In this document: positions 12,347 through 20,520 of the stretch, piece after piece
Position numbering within the stretch: the first letter of the stretch is position 1
Layout: the number at the start of each line of letters is the position of its first letter
Assembly: GCF_001714725.1 (NCBI RefSeq)
Contig: NZ_CP016447.1
Location: forward strand, 3,715,501 to 3,779,500
Direction of reading: 5' to 3'
Source of the DNA: Acidovorax sp. RAC01
GTDB taxonomy: Bacteria; Pseudomonadota; Gammaproteobacteria; Burkholderiales; Burkholderiaceae_C
DNA: 64,000 nucleotides
The notes under the pieces: generated by a model
The model's input: the letters and a program-made list of their open reading frames with translations, nothing else
What the model was told of the DNA's origin: nothing
The model's database searches: none
Position numbers and translations under genes: made by a program

Positions 12347-13576
12347 TCAGCCAAAGAACCAGTAGCACACGCCAATTGCAGCCACCACGCCGGCCAGCTC
12401 GGCCAGCAGCGCGCAGCCCACCGCGTGCCGCGCCCGCTGCACACCCACCGCGCCAAAGTACACGGCCAGCACGTAGAACGTGGTCTCCGTGCTGCCCTGG
12501 ATGGTGGCGGCCGCCAGCGCGGCAAAGCTGTCCACGCCCTGGGTCTGCATGGTCTCGATCAGCATGGCGCGGGCGGCGCTGCCCGAAAACGGCTTGACCA
12601 GCGCGGTGGGCAGCGCGTCGACAAAGCGCGTGTCCATGCCCAGCCCTTCCACGCACCAGCGGATGCCCTCCAGCACATAGCCCAGCGCGCCCGATGCGCG
12701 AAACACGCCCACCGCGCACAGCATGGCCACCAGGTAGGGCAGCAGGCCCCGGGCTACGTCAAAGCCCTCGCGTGCGCCCTCCACAAAGGCCTCGTACACC
12801 GGTACCTTGCGCCACGCGCCCACCGCCACAAAGAACACGATGAGTGCGAACAGCGTGAGGTTGCCCAGCAGCGACGACAGCTGCGCCAGCGCCGCCGCGC
12901 TGAGGGTGGCCAGCAGCGCCATGAAGGCCGCGAGCCCGAGCCCCAGCGGCAGCAGGTAGGCCAGCACCACCGGGCTGAACAGCGGCAGGCGCTGCACCAG
13001 CGCCACGGCCAGCAGGCCCACCAGCGTGGAAGCCGATGTGGCCAGCAGGATGGGCAGGAACACCAGCGTCGGGTCGGCCGCGCCCTGCTGCAGCCGGTAC
13101 ATGAAGATCGTGACGGGCAGCAAGGTGAGCGACGAGGCGTTGAGCACCAGAAACAGGATCTGCGCGTTGGTGGCGGTGTCGGGCTCGGGGTTCAGCTCCT
13201 GCAGCGCCTTCATGGCTTTCAGGCCCATGGGCGTGGCCGCGTTGTCCAGGCCCAGGGCATTGGCCGCAAAGTTCAGCGTCATCAGGCCCAGGGCCGGGTG
13301 GCCGCGCGGCACGCCGGGCATCAGCTTGGCAAACAGCGGCGACAGCCACCGCGCCAGCGTTTCGACAATGCCCGCCTTCTCGGCAATGCGCAAAAAGCCG
13401 AGCCAGAGCGTGAGCGTGCCAAACAGCAGCACCATCACCTCGACCGACAGCTTGGCCATGGCAAACAGCGACTCGACCATGGCGGCAAAGATCTGGGCAT
13501 TGCCGCCCACCAGCCACTGCGACAGCGCCGACACCGCTGCCACGATGAAAAAACCCAGCCATAGCGTGTTCAGCAT
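12347..13576 (-). CDS. SpmA/SpmB-like nucleoside-recognition (Gate domain) membrane protein
   Basis: Integral membrane protein of 409 aa whose two halves resemble spore maturation proteins SpmA and SpmB fused in one chain, each with a nucleoside-recognition/Gate domain. The first half carries the signature [20 protein letters not shown]; the second has [12 protein letters not shown] and [16 protein letters not shown]. About ten hydrophobic helices are visible. Such fusions are widespread in non-sporulating proteobacteria, so a role in sporulation is not implied; a transport or envelope role is inferred from the family. It converges on the PLP enzyme and diverges from the YebC-like gene. Confidence 0.82.
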   Translation of the reverse strand: MLNTLWLGFFIVAAVSALSQWLVGGNAQIFAAMVESLFAMAKLSVEVMVLLFGTLTLWLGFLRIAEKAGIVETLARWLSPLFAKLMPGVPRGHPALGLMTLNFAANALGLDNAATPMGLKAMKALQELNPEPDTATNAQILFLVLNASSLTLLPVTIFMYRLQQGAADPTLVFLPILLATSASTLVGLLAVALVQRLPLFSPVVLAYLLPLGLGLAAFMALLATLSAAALAQLSSLLGNLTLFALIVFFVAVGAWRKVPVYEAFVEGAREGFDVARGLLPYLVAMLCAVGVFRASGALGYVLEGIRWCVEGLGMDTRFVDALPTALVKPFSGSAARAMLIETMQTQGVDSFAALAAATIQGSTETTFYVLAVYFGAVGVQRARHAVGCALLAELAGVVAAIGVCYWFFG

Positions 13577-13777
13577 GTGCGGTACGGGGGCAGGGGAGTG
13601 GCGTGGGCGTGCATGCCGCCGAGGTTACCCGGCCGCACCAAGGGAATGCTGCGCACTGTTGCAGCGAGCCCACGGGCCCACCAGTGGTACCCTACAGGGT
13701 TTGGCCGGGCGGGCCGCGCATGTTTTTGCATGGGGGCTGCTCGGTACGCCGCAACACCTACGAAAAGAGAATGCAAC

Positions 13778-14491
13778 ATGGGCGCGCAGTGGAAAGCAAA
13801 GGGCAAGGCACAGGTCGCTGATGCCAGGGGCAAGCTGTTTGGCAAGCTGGTCAAGGAAATCACCGTGGCCGCACGCGGCGGGGCAGACCCGGCCAGCAAT
13901 GCCCGGCTGCGCCTGGTGGTCGAGCAGGCCCGCAAGGCCTCGATGCCCAAAGACACGCTAGAGCGCGCCATCAAGAAGGGTTCGGGCACGGGTGCCGATG
14001 CCGTCAGCTACGAGCGTGTGATCTACGAAGGCTTTGCGCCGCACCAGGTCGCCGTCATGGTCGAGTGCCTGACCGACAACGTCAACCGCACCGCGCCTGA
14101 AATGCGGGTGCTGTTCCGCAAGGGGCAGCTGGGCACGTCCGGCTCGGTGTCGTGGGACTTCAACCACGTCGGCATGATCGAGGCCGAGCCCGCCACGCCC
14201 GACGCCGATCCGGAACTGGCCGCCATCGAAGCCGGTGCGCAGGACTTTGAAGCCGGCGACGAAGAGGGAACCACCACGTTCTGGACGGATCCTACAGACC
14301 TCGACCTGGTGAGCCGCGCGCTGCCCGCCCACGGTTTCAACGTGCTGTCGGTCAAGCTGGGCTACAAGCCCAAGAACCCGGTGAACCCCGCCAACCTTAC
14401 GCCCGAACAGCTGGAGGAAGTCGAGGCTTTCCTGGCGGCCATCGATGGCAACGACGATGTGCAAAACGTGTTTGTGAGCCTGGCCGGTTGA
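13778..14491 (+). CDS. YebC/PmpR family protein, YeeN-like paralogue
   Basis: DNA- or translation-associated regulator of the YebC/TACO1 family, 237 aa. It starts [19 protein letters not shown] rather than the [15 protein letters not shown] of true YebC, and has [19 protein letters not shown] and a conserved [10 protein letters not shown] end. The lack of the HSKWANI opening and the N-terminal pattern are closer to E. coli YeeN. A second, canonical YebC is encoded at 27797. The ATG at 13778 is the only start that gives the family N-terminus; upstream in-frame sequence to 13577 is not conserved-looking. Confidence 0.88.
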   Translation: MGAQWKAKGKAQVADARGKLFGKLVKEITVAARGGADPASNARLRLVVEQARKASMPKDTLERAIKKGSGTGADAVSYERVIYEGFAPHQVAVMVECLTDNVNRTAPEMRVLFRKGQLGTSGSVSWDFNHVGMIEAEPATPDADPELAAIEAGAQDFEAGDEEGTTTFWTDPTDLDLVSRALPAHGFNVLSVKLGYKPKNPVNPANLTPEQLEEVEAFLAAIDGNDDVQNVFVSLAG

Positions 14492-14600
14492 TGGCAGGAC
14501 ACCGCGGGCTGGCGACAGGGAATATGCAGCCCCTGGCCGCATGCCGACCGGGTGCGAGAGCGTGTTCGAGATTTCTGACCAAGCCCCGAGCCACTGACCG

Positions 14601-14897
14601 ATGAGCGCAGACCACTACGCAGCCCTGGGGGTTGCCGCCAACGCCACCCTGGCCGACATCAAAAAGGCTTTTCGCCAGAAGGCATCGTTCTATCACCCCG
14701 ACCGTAACGATGCGCCGGATGCGGCGCAACGGTTTCAGGCGGTGCAAAAGGCCTACGAGGTGCTGTCTGACGACGATGCGCGCCAGGCCTATGACGACAA
14801 TCGCCGCCGCAATTTGCTGGACGACCCGTTGCAGACCGCAACGGAAATCTGGCAGTCCTATTCATCGCGCATTTTTTCTGCCACGGGTTCCCATTGA
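14601..14897 (+). CDS. Short J-domain protein (class III DnaJ-like)
   Basis: 98-aa protein that is almost entirely a J-domain: DHYAALGVAANATLADIKKA, then the invariant HPD tripeptide in FYHPDRND, then the helix IV region YEVLSDDDARQAYDDNRR. There is no Gly/Phe region, zinc finger or C-terminal substrate domain, so it would stimulate an Hsp70 while partner proteins give specificity. Its stop overlaps the TTG start of the next gene by four bases (ATTGA), which suggests translational coupling. It is the first gene of a four-gene same-strand cluster of otherwise unassigned proteins. Confidence 0.85.
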   Translation: MSADHYAALGVAANATLADIKKAFRQKASFYHPDRNDAPDAAQRFQAVQKAYEVLSDDDARQAYDDNRRRNLLDDPLQTATEIWQSYSSRIFSATGSH

Positions 14898-15481
14898 AAA
14901 TTTCTCCCTATTTCCATGACCTGCGCTCGGCCTACCAGGCCGAGCTGGACGACCTTGTTTCCGACTCCGAAGGCAAGGACGTGCTGCGCAAGCGCCTGGC
15001 TGAAAAGCGCAACGAAATCGCCTTTCTGGTGCAGATGATGGAGCTGGCCCCCGAGATGGTGGCGGTGGTCTTCCACCAGGGGTTCCGCTTTGCCAAACCT
15101 GCGGCGGTGGAGCAGCTCATCAGCCTGCCGGTGGATGAACTCCCCGCGTGGGACACGCTGGCCGGTGCCGTGCAACTGGAGCCGTGGGCCCAAAGCCTGG
15201 CGCAAACGGTGCTGCGCGAACCCGCCGGCGGGCGTTTTCTGGCCATTGCGGCCGGGCTGGAGTACCTGCACGCCCAGGCCCGCATGGCGTCGATGGCCAC
15301 GTCCACCGCGCGCTCTGACGGCGACAGCGATGCCGACGAAGAAGCGGGCGACGACGCCGAGCATGACGACGAGTACAACGCGCTGAGCGCCGACGACGCG
15401 ATGGAGCCACAAAACAGCCGCACCCGCGAAGAGGCCGCATCGAACTGGCTGTCCGACGTGGGCTTTGAGCGCAAGGAGTAG
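14894..15481 (+). CDS. Unassigned protein coupled to the J-domain gene
   Basis: 195-aa protein that I do not recognise. It starts with TTG inside the stop of the J-domain gene. The N-terminal half (1-130) looks helical and globular (SAYQAELDDLVSDSEGKDVL, MMELAPEMVAVVFHQGF); the region 140-180 is strongly acidic and low in complexity (DGDSDADEEAGDDAEHDDEY), probably disordered. There is no signal peptide or membrane segment, so it should be cytoplasmic. The coupling makes it a candidate dedicated partner or substrate adaptor of the J-domain protein (inference). Confidence 0.75.
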   Translation: MKISPYFHDLRSAYQAELDDLVSDSEGKDVLRKRLAEKRNEIAFLVQMMELAPEMVAVVFHQGFRFAKPAAVEQLISLPVDELPAWDTLAGAVQLEPWAQSLAQTVLREPAGGRFLAIAAGLEYLHAQARMASMATSTARSDGDSDADEEAGDDAEHDDEYNALSADDAMEPQNSRTREEAASNWLSDVGFERKE

Positions 15482-15569
15482 GGCCCCGGGCCCGCAAGGC
15501 CTGCCTTCGACCCCGGCGCAGCGCGCCACGCGCTGCATGGCTCACGTCCCATTCCTACGGAACACCCCC

Positions 15570-16322
15570 ATGACCAACCACCTCGCACTGATCACCAAGA
15601 CCACCAGCCTGATTGCCGCCGGCGACATCGTCGGCGCCGAATCGGCCCTGGCCGAACTGGCCGATACCGATGGCGACAATGCGCTGATGGTGGTGCTCGA
15701 CCAGCTCGCGCCCAAGGACATCCTGGCCGTGATGCGCGAGTACGACGAGTCCAAGGCGTCGGTAGTGAACATGCTGGTCACGCCCGAGCAGTTTGCGCGC
15801 GCGATGGTGCTGGAAAAGCAGTACAAGGACCTCAGCCACACGCACCTGCGCAGCATGGTCAACGCAGTGATCTTTCGCGATGGCGCGGACCCGGTGGAGT
15901 TCTTGACGGCCATCGGCGACCTCGAGGGCGGCAGCGAGGCCCTGGCCAACTACTTTGCCGAAAAGTGGAGCCGTGTGGAGGCGTTTGCCCGCACCGGCAC
16001 CTTTGACGCCACCGAAGACTACGGCCCCACGCTCAGCGACGATGAACTGTTGGCCTCGGGCTACGTACAGCCGCGGGTGGACCTGGACGAAGTGGCCGAC
16101 CGCGACTGGATGCAGATGGCCTGGCTGCTGCGCTACGAATGCCGCGACCTGTTCATTGAAACCCTGCTGGTGCTGCGCGCCAAGGCGCGGGCTTTTGACA
16201 TGGGCCTGGAAGAGGGCGATGAGCCCGCCGAGGAAGACGACGGCAAGTTCGAGACCAGCGAGACCGACCGCGGCAAGGCCACGCCGGCGGCGCGGGTGTC
16301 GGATGAGGAATCCGCAATTTGA
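15570..16322 (+). CDS. Unassigned cytoplasmic protein, third gene of the J-domain cluster
   Basis: 250-aa protein with no family I can name. The N-terminus (MTNHLALITKTTSLIAAGDI) reads like helical repeats; a central block contains VDLDEVADRDWMQMAWLLRY; the C-terminal 40 residues are Glu/Asp-rich and likely disordered. No signal peptide or membrane helices. The ATG at 15570 follows the previous gene by 88 bases; in-frame sequence further upstream is not conserved-looking. It shares the acidic C-terminal tail style of the preceding protein. A repeat B hairpin lies directly after its stop. Confidence 0.78.
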   Translation: MTNHLALITKTTSLIAAGDIVGAESALAELADTDGDNALMVVLDQLAPKDILAVMREYDESKASVVNMLVTPEQFARAMVLEKQYKDLSHTHLRSMVNAVIFRDGADPVEFLTAIGDLEGGSEALANYFAEKWSRVEAFARTGTFDATEDYGPTLSDDELLASGYVQPRVDLDEVADRDWMQMAWLLRYECRDLFIETLLVLRAKARAFDMGLEEGDEPAEEDDGKFETSETDRGKATPAARVSDEESAI

Positions 16323-16323
16323 G

Positions 16324-16455
16324 GGGCTTCCCCCTGAGTCGCCTTTGGCGCCTTCCCCCTTCTCTCGAATGGCTGCGCCATTCGGGAAGGGGGACACCGC
16401 CAGCGCGGCGGGGCGGCCCTTGCGCGGCGGTTCGCGCCTGGAGCGTGCCGGTTTC
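16324..16455 (+). repeat. Repeat B, copy 1 (hairpin-forming, after a stop codon)
   Basis: CTTCCCCCTGAGTCGCC, then a nested hairpin at 16353-16395 (CCCCCTTC and GAATGGC pairing with GCCATTC and GAAGGGGG), then a conserved GGCGGGGCGGCCCTTGCGCGG tail. Copies 2 (28517) and 3 (30053) have the same order with different loop sequences. No T-run follows the hairpin, so it is not a typical intrinsic terminator. Confidence 0.75.
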
Positions 16456-16493
16456 ATCGCCCATGGGCACTGCGAAACGCAATCCCTATTGAT

Positions 16494-17780
16494 ATGACAG
16501 TGTCCAACACACCAACCCCCGCGACGAACGAGATTGCCGCCAGCTCCGCACTGCAGCTTCACGACGCCCGTCCGTTCTTCGAGAAGGCGCTGATGTATGG
16601 CGTGCAGCACGGAATCATTGATACCGAGCGGCTGGCGGCGCTGAACGCCGATGCGCCCAAGGGCATGGTGCAGATTGCGCGGTACTTTGGCAGCGAGTTT
16701 CTGCGGCCCGAGCTGGAGCGGGCGCGCGACCGCATCGTCAACCTCATCAGCCTGCACCTGCTGGAGACCACTGAAGCCGACCTGGCCAAGGCGGCGGTGC
16801 TGCTGCGCGACCATTCGCTGCTGTCGCGTTCCAAGGCTGGCTCCGACATGCTGCGCCGCCTCATCGCCATGCCCGAGAGCAGTAACTTCGGCATGGCCGG
16901 GTATGCCGATGCCGATGTGCCGCTGCTGGGGTTGTGGTCGCTGCGCAGCCATGCCGACTACCGGGCCGAGCTGGCGCGCCGCAGCCGCATCGCCGCCGCC
17001 ATCGACGCCGCGCTGTGGATGGCCGAGCAGTACGACCTGGATGCGGATGCCCTGCAGGAGTCCGGCGCCGATGCCGAGGCGGTGGTACGCACCGGCCTGC
17101 TGCTGGGCGTGCTGGCGCCGCGCGCAGCCGAGTGGCCGCACCCCACCGCGTTTGAAAAAGCCGTGAACGCCTGTCGCAAGAAGGCGCTGGCGGCTAACGC
17201 TATAGCCCTGAAGCTGCCTGCAGGATTGCCCTCAGAACTTCATGGCGTGGTGCAGGCCGAGCGCGATACCGTGCAGGCAGACCTGCGCAAACTGCTGGAC
17301 CCTGCCACGTCGTTGCGCCCCCTGATGCGGCCCACCAGTGCGTTCCGGGCACGCTATTTCCTCATCGACGACCCGCTGGCCGAGGTGGATGAATACCACC
17401 GCAGTCTGGACGAGCTGGACGCGGGCGAAGAACCGCTGCAGCCCGCCAGCAGGACCTGGACAAAGACCGTGCAGGGCAATGACGACGAGCACAGCCTGCT
17501 CACGCTGTTCCTGTGTGTGGCGGCAGGTGCCCCCAAGAAGACGCTGCTGACCGAAAAGACCGCTGCCAGCCTGATCCGCAAGATGCGCAAGTCAGGGCTC
17601 GACCCGGCGCTGGCCGCCGACTTCATCCGCGCCCATGCCCCTGGCGCGCGCCATGCCGACTACCTGGCGCTGTGGAACACGTTTGTGCAGGATGCCCAGA
17701 AGACGCTGCTGAGCGACATGGACTACCAGCTGCACGATGCCCTGGCGCTGCTGCGCCGCGAGTGCAACGTCGGCGCCTGA
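16494..17780 (+). CDS. Unassigned 428-aa protein, fourth gene of the J-domain cluster
   Basis: Cytoplasmic-looking protein that I do not recognise. It appears mostly helical: an N-terminal region (HDARPFFEKALMYGVQHGII), a middle with LLGLWSLRSHADYRAELARR, and a C-terminal part (FIRAHAPGARHADYLALWNT). There is no signal peptide or transmembrane helix. It follows the third cluster gene by 171 bases, most of that being repeat B, and could be separately transcribed or only weakly linked to it. The next gene is on the opposite strand, so this is the last member of the block. Confidence 0.78.
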   Translation: MTVSNTPTPATNEIAASSALQLHDARPFFEKALMYGVQHGIIDTERLAALNADAPKGMVQIARYFGSEFLRPELERARDRIVNLISLHLLETTEADLAKAAVLLRDHSLLSRSKAGSDMLRRLIAMPESSNFGMAGYADADVPLLGLWSLRSHADYRAELARRSRIAAAIDAALWMAEQYDLDADALQESGADAEAVVRTGLLLGVLAPRAAEWPHPTAFEKAVNACRKKALAANAIALKLPAGLPSELHGVVQAERDTVQADLRKLLDPATSLRPLMRPTSAFRARYFLIDDPLAEVDEYHRSLDELDAGEEPLQPASRTWTKTVQGNDDEHSLLTLFLCVAAGAPKKTLLTEKTAASLIRKMRKSGLDPALAADFIRAHAPGARHADYLALWNTFVQDAQKTLLSDMDYQLHDALALLRRECNVGA

Positions 17781-17793
17781 ATCCGGGCCTGGC

Positions 17794-18624
17794 TCAGCCC
17801 CCCGCAGCGCTTGGTCGCTGTGGAGTTCGCATGGAGCGCTCGACTGGGGCGGGTGCGAAGGTGGACAGGTCCAGCCTGTACATGTCGCTTGGGTCCTGCT
17901 CCACTCTCAATACGGGCGTGACGCCGCTCAACTGGGGCCCTGTGACCTGGGTGTATTCCACGCGGTACCGGCCTTCACGTACGCGTTCCATGAAGTAGTG
18001 GTGCCGTGCCGTGATGTAGGCCTGCCGCAGGGGGTGGCAGGCATCAAGGTCGGCACTGCACAGGCGCACCCAGAGTGGCGCGTCCCCGGGGTTGCGCAGA
18101 ATCACAGAAGCCCGTCCACCATAGGCCAGCAGCTGCGAGCCAGGAAGCATGCCGCTGGATGTCGGCCACCGGGCATGGGGATAAGCAGCCGTGGCGGCAA
18201 TGGGATAAGGAAGCAGCGGCGGCGCAGGCGCAGGCGCCTGTGCGACCGCACGGTGCCGGGGGCTGGCCGGGTCTTGCGGCGGCCCGGAAATCGCCCAACC
18301 TGCCATCACGTAAATGCTGCACAGCGACGCCAACAAGGTGCACGCGCCGTGGCTGGAGATGTCGATCCATGACCTGCCGTGGGGCCGCAACCAGTCCAGG
18401 AGGTTGCCGACCACGTCGTGCCCCGTCACGAGGTACACCACCCAGCAGATCGCTGCCATGCCCCACAACGTGGGCAGAACCCAGGGTCGGGACAGCTCCC
18501 AGTAGATCCCGGTCAGTACAGCCTGGGGCAGTAAAAAGACGAGGTCCGCAAGCGCGGCCTCAGCCTGCGCGACGCCCGGGATCAAAACGCCTGCTAAGAC
18601 AACGGGGCGGAGGCTGGTGCGCAT
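17794..18624 (-). CDS. Unassigned membrane protein with signal peptide
   Basis: 276-aa protein without a family I can name. From the ATG at 18624 it begins with a signal-like segment (MRTSLRPVVLAGVLIPGVAQ), then hydrophobic helices around IYWELSRPWVLPTLWGMAAI and CTLLASLCSIYVMAGWAISG, a Pro/Ala-rich linker, and a C-terminal soluble domain (ASVILRNPGDAPLWVRLCSA). The frame stays open to 18801 but the upstream part lacks a protein-like pattern. The Cys-containing C-terminal domain probably faces the periplasm. It converges on the fourth J-cluster gene and diverges from the diguanylate cyclase gene. Confidence 0.65.
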   Translation of the reverse strand: MRTSLRPVVLAGVLIPGVAQAEAALADLVFLLPQAVLTGIYWELSRPWVLPTLWGMAAICWVVYLVTGHDVVGNLLDWLRPHGRSWIDISSHGACTLLASLCSIYVMAGWAISGPPQDPASPRHRAVAQAPAPAPPLLPYPIAATAAYPHARWPTSSGMLPGSQLLAYGGRASVILRNPGDAPLWVRLCSADLDACHPLRQAYITARHHYFMERVREGRYRVEYTQVTGPQLSGVTPVLRVEQDPSDMYRLDLSTFAPAPVERSMRTPQRPSAAGG

Positions 18625-18948
18625 GGGCAAGTTCAGGTGCAGTGGGTGGCGCCCGCAAACGGCCGCGGGTGCGTGGGGACCACGATTTTGCCTGCAGTCG
18701 GAACCAGCGCCATGCCGCACCGCCCGGTTGTTTACGTCACCGCCAGCGGGCCCGCCGGGAGCGCTGCACCACGCCGGCGTGCGGAGAGCGTGCACTCGCA
18801 AGTCTCACGGGGGTGCGGTCGCACTGCCGGCCTCCCCACGGCGCTGTGTGCGGTTACGATGCTGCGCAGCCGGCCCGATCGCTTGCTCCAATACCTGTCG
18901 CTCTGGCAGTACCGCGCGTTCACGCATCGCCACGGCGCAACTCCATCC
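18625..18948. other. Gene-free divergent region between the membrane protein and the diguanylate cyclase
   Basis: 324 bp with no convincing small gene. It must hold the promoters of both flanking genes. A TACGAT hexamer at 18857 is a possible -10 for the cyclase, without a clear -35. Confidence 0.4.
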
Positions 18949-20139
18949 ATGCACAGCCCCACCCTCATCATTACGGCCGCGATTTTCTGTTCGCTGGTGA
19001 CCAGCGTGCTGTACGCGGTGTGGGCGTTCAACAGAGACGTCCCCGGGCTCAAGCTGTGGACCCTGTCTTTCTTTGCTGCATCCACGTTTGCCGTCAACCT
19101 GTTGCTGCGCGACGTGTTGCCTGAGGTCGTTGCAGTGGCGCTGGCGCAGGTGTCGGTGGGGGCAACCTCTTGTCTGTGCTGGCTGGGCGGGCGGGCCTAC
19201 ATGGGGCGGCACCCGCTGCATCCGTACCAGCGCGCCTGCGTGGGGCTGGCATTTGTGGCGCTGTTCGTGCTGTCGGTCTACTTCTCGGCAGTCGATCCCA
19301 AGCCCGGCCTGCGGTTTGCGCTGGTCAGCTCTTTCGCAGGCGTGTTCTTTCTGCTGACAGCGCAAACGGTTGCGCAGGGCCGGGTGCGCCAGGTCCCAGC
19401 ACGCTACCTTTTTGCGGCGATCGTGGGGGCGCACGGGTTGTTTGTGCTGCTGCGCCCGCTGATGTTCAAGCTGGCGCAGCCCGGGAACATGGCCAACCCC
19501 GATGCCGACCTGCTGGCGATGCTGTCGCAGTTTGTGGTGCTTGAATCGACCATCGCCGTCGTGATGATCGGTTTTGGCACGCTGATGCTGACCAACGAAT
19601 TCATCACCACCGCGTTGCGGCGGTTGGCCGAGATGGACCCGCTCACGCAGGTGTTCAACCGCCGAGCCTTCCTCACGCTGCTCGACAAGGCCATGAGCAG
19701 CGGCCAGCGCACGGGCGCACCGCTGCCCGTGCTGGTGCTGGACCTTGATCATTTCAAGGCCGTCAATGACACGCGCGGCCACCGGGGCGGCGATGAGGTG
19801 CTGCGCCATTTTGTGCAGGTGGCACTGCGCTGTCTGCGCAACGAAGACGTGATCGGGCGCCTGGGCGGCGAGGAATTCGGGGTGTTCCTGCCCAACTCCG
19901 ACGCCGCCGGTGCAGTGGCCGTGGCGGAGCGCCTGCGGGCGATGCTGGCTGCCAGCCCCGCCTATGGCGACACCGCCCAGCCCGTGCGGATGACGGTGAG
20001 CATCGGCGTGGCCCTTGCCACCGAAAACGAAGCGGCGGATACCGTGCTCCAGAGGGCCGACGAAGCCATGTACCTGGCCAAGCAGCGCGGGCGCAACCGC
20101 GTGGAGATCCTGCCCCCGGCGGCAGTGCCTGCGGTCTAG
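18949..20139 (+). CDS. Membrane-anchored diguanylate cyclase (GGDEF)
   Basis: Makes the second messenger c-di-GMP from two GTP. The 396-aa protein has an N-terminal sensory part with about six hydrophobic helices (1-215; for example CVGLAFVALFVLSVYFSAV) and a C-terminal GGDEF domain (about 230-390). The active site is GGEEF at 306-310. An RNED inhibitory I-site at 297-300 sits exactly five residues before it, so product feedback inhibition is expected. Other motifs are DPLTQVFNRRAFL and VLDLDHFKAVNDTRGHRGGD. There is no EAL domain. The ATG at 18949 precedes the first membrane helix; earlier in-frame codons are rejected. Confidence 0.9.
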   Translation: MHSPTLIITAAIFCSLVTSVLYAVWAFNRDVPGLKLWTLSFFAASTFAVNLLLRDVLPEVVAVALAQVSVGATSCLCWLGGRAYMGRHPLHPYQRACVGLAFVALFVLSVYFSAVDPKPGLRFALVSSFAGVFFLLTAQTVAQGRVRQVPARYLFAAIVGAHGLFVLLRPLMFKLAQPGNMANPDADLLAMLSQFVVLESTIAVVMIGFGTLMLTNEFITTALRRLAEMDPLTQVFNRRAFLTLLDKAMSSGQRTGAPLPVLVLDLDHFKAVNDTRGHRGGDEVLRHFVQVALRCLRNEDVIGRLGGEEFGVFLPNSDAAGAVAVAERLRAMLAASPAYGDTAQPVRMTVSIGVALATENEAADTVLQRADEAMYLAKQRGRNRVEILPPAAVPAV

Positions 20140-20511
20140 CGGTGGGCGCTAGCGACCACGCCCACACCAACCAGCAGCGGCGCGGCTTTTGGAGTGAGTT
20201 CACCCTTGAGGAGCCGACTGCTCCACTTCCGTGACGAGTGCGTGAAGCCTCCCGACCGGGGAGTGCCACTTTGCAAACGGAGGCCCTTGAAGGGACTCGT
20301 TTCACCGAGCTGTCTCAGGCCATTCTGTACCGGGGCGCAGGGTGGTCCGTGGTGTGGACGTCGCTGCTGTGGCTGCTGGGCATTGGGGCGGTGCTGTTTG
20401 CGCTGGCGCTGGCCCGGTTTCGCAAGACGATTGCACGCATGGCCTGAATTTCTTGTTTGCTATTTAATTGATAGCTATAAAGTGAATCAGGAAAAGCGAT
20501 AAAGCCATTTA
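20140..20511. other. Intergenic stretch with an ABC-2 permease remnant and repeat A copy 3
   Basis: Contains the fragment described at 20301-20447 and the repeat at 20447-20520. The 150 bp before them (20140-20290) show no protein-like frame and may be the decayed 5' part of the lost gene. Confidence 0.5.
20301..20447 (+). pseudogene. Remnant of the C-terminus of an ABC-2 type permease
   Basis: The frame ending at 20447 reads FTELSQAILYRGAGWSVVWT, then a hydrophobic helix (LLWLLGIGAVLFALALARFR) and KTIARMA. This is the typical last 50 residues of ABC-2 family export permeases, whose C-terminus has the form ...HF..I.RGILLKGAG... helix ...RFRKTL. The rest of the permease (normally over 300 aa) and its ATPase are absent. 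An ATG at 20238 in this frame gives a 69-aa ORF, but the first 20 residues are not family-like. Confidence 0.5.
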
Positions 20512-20520
20512 TTAAACAAA
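20447..20520 (+). repeat. Repeat A, copy 3
   Basis: TTGCTATTTAATTGATAGCTATAAAG followed by GCGATAAAGCCATTTATT. It starts at the remnant's stop codon and runs into the last bases of the cytosine deaminase gene on the other strand. Confidence 0.6.

Noticed and set aside
12329..13564. 411-aa plus-strand frame opposite the SpmA/B-like gene
   Set aside because: Composition dominated by Arg, Gln, His and Gly with no hydrophobic core; the minus-strand protein has clear family motifs.
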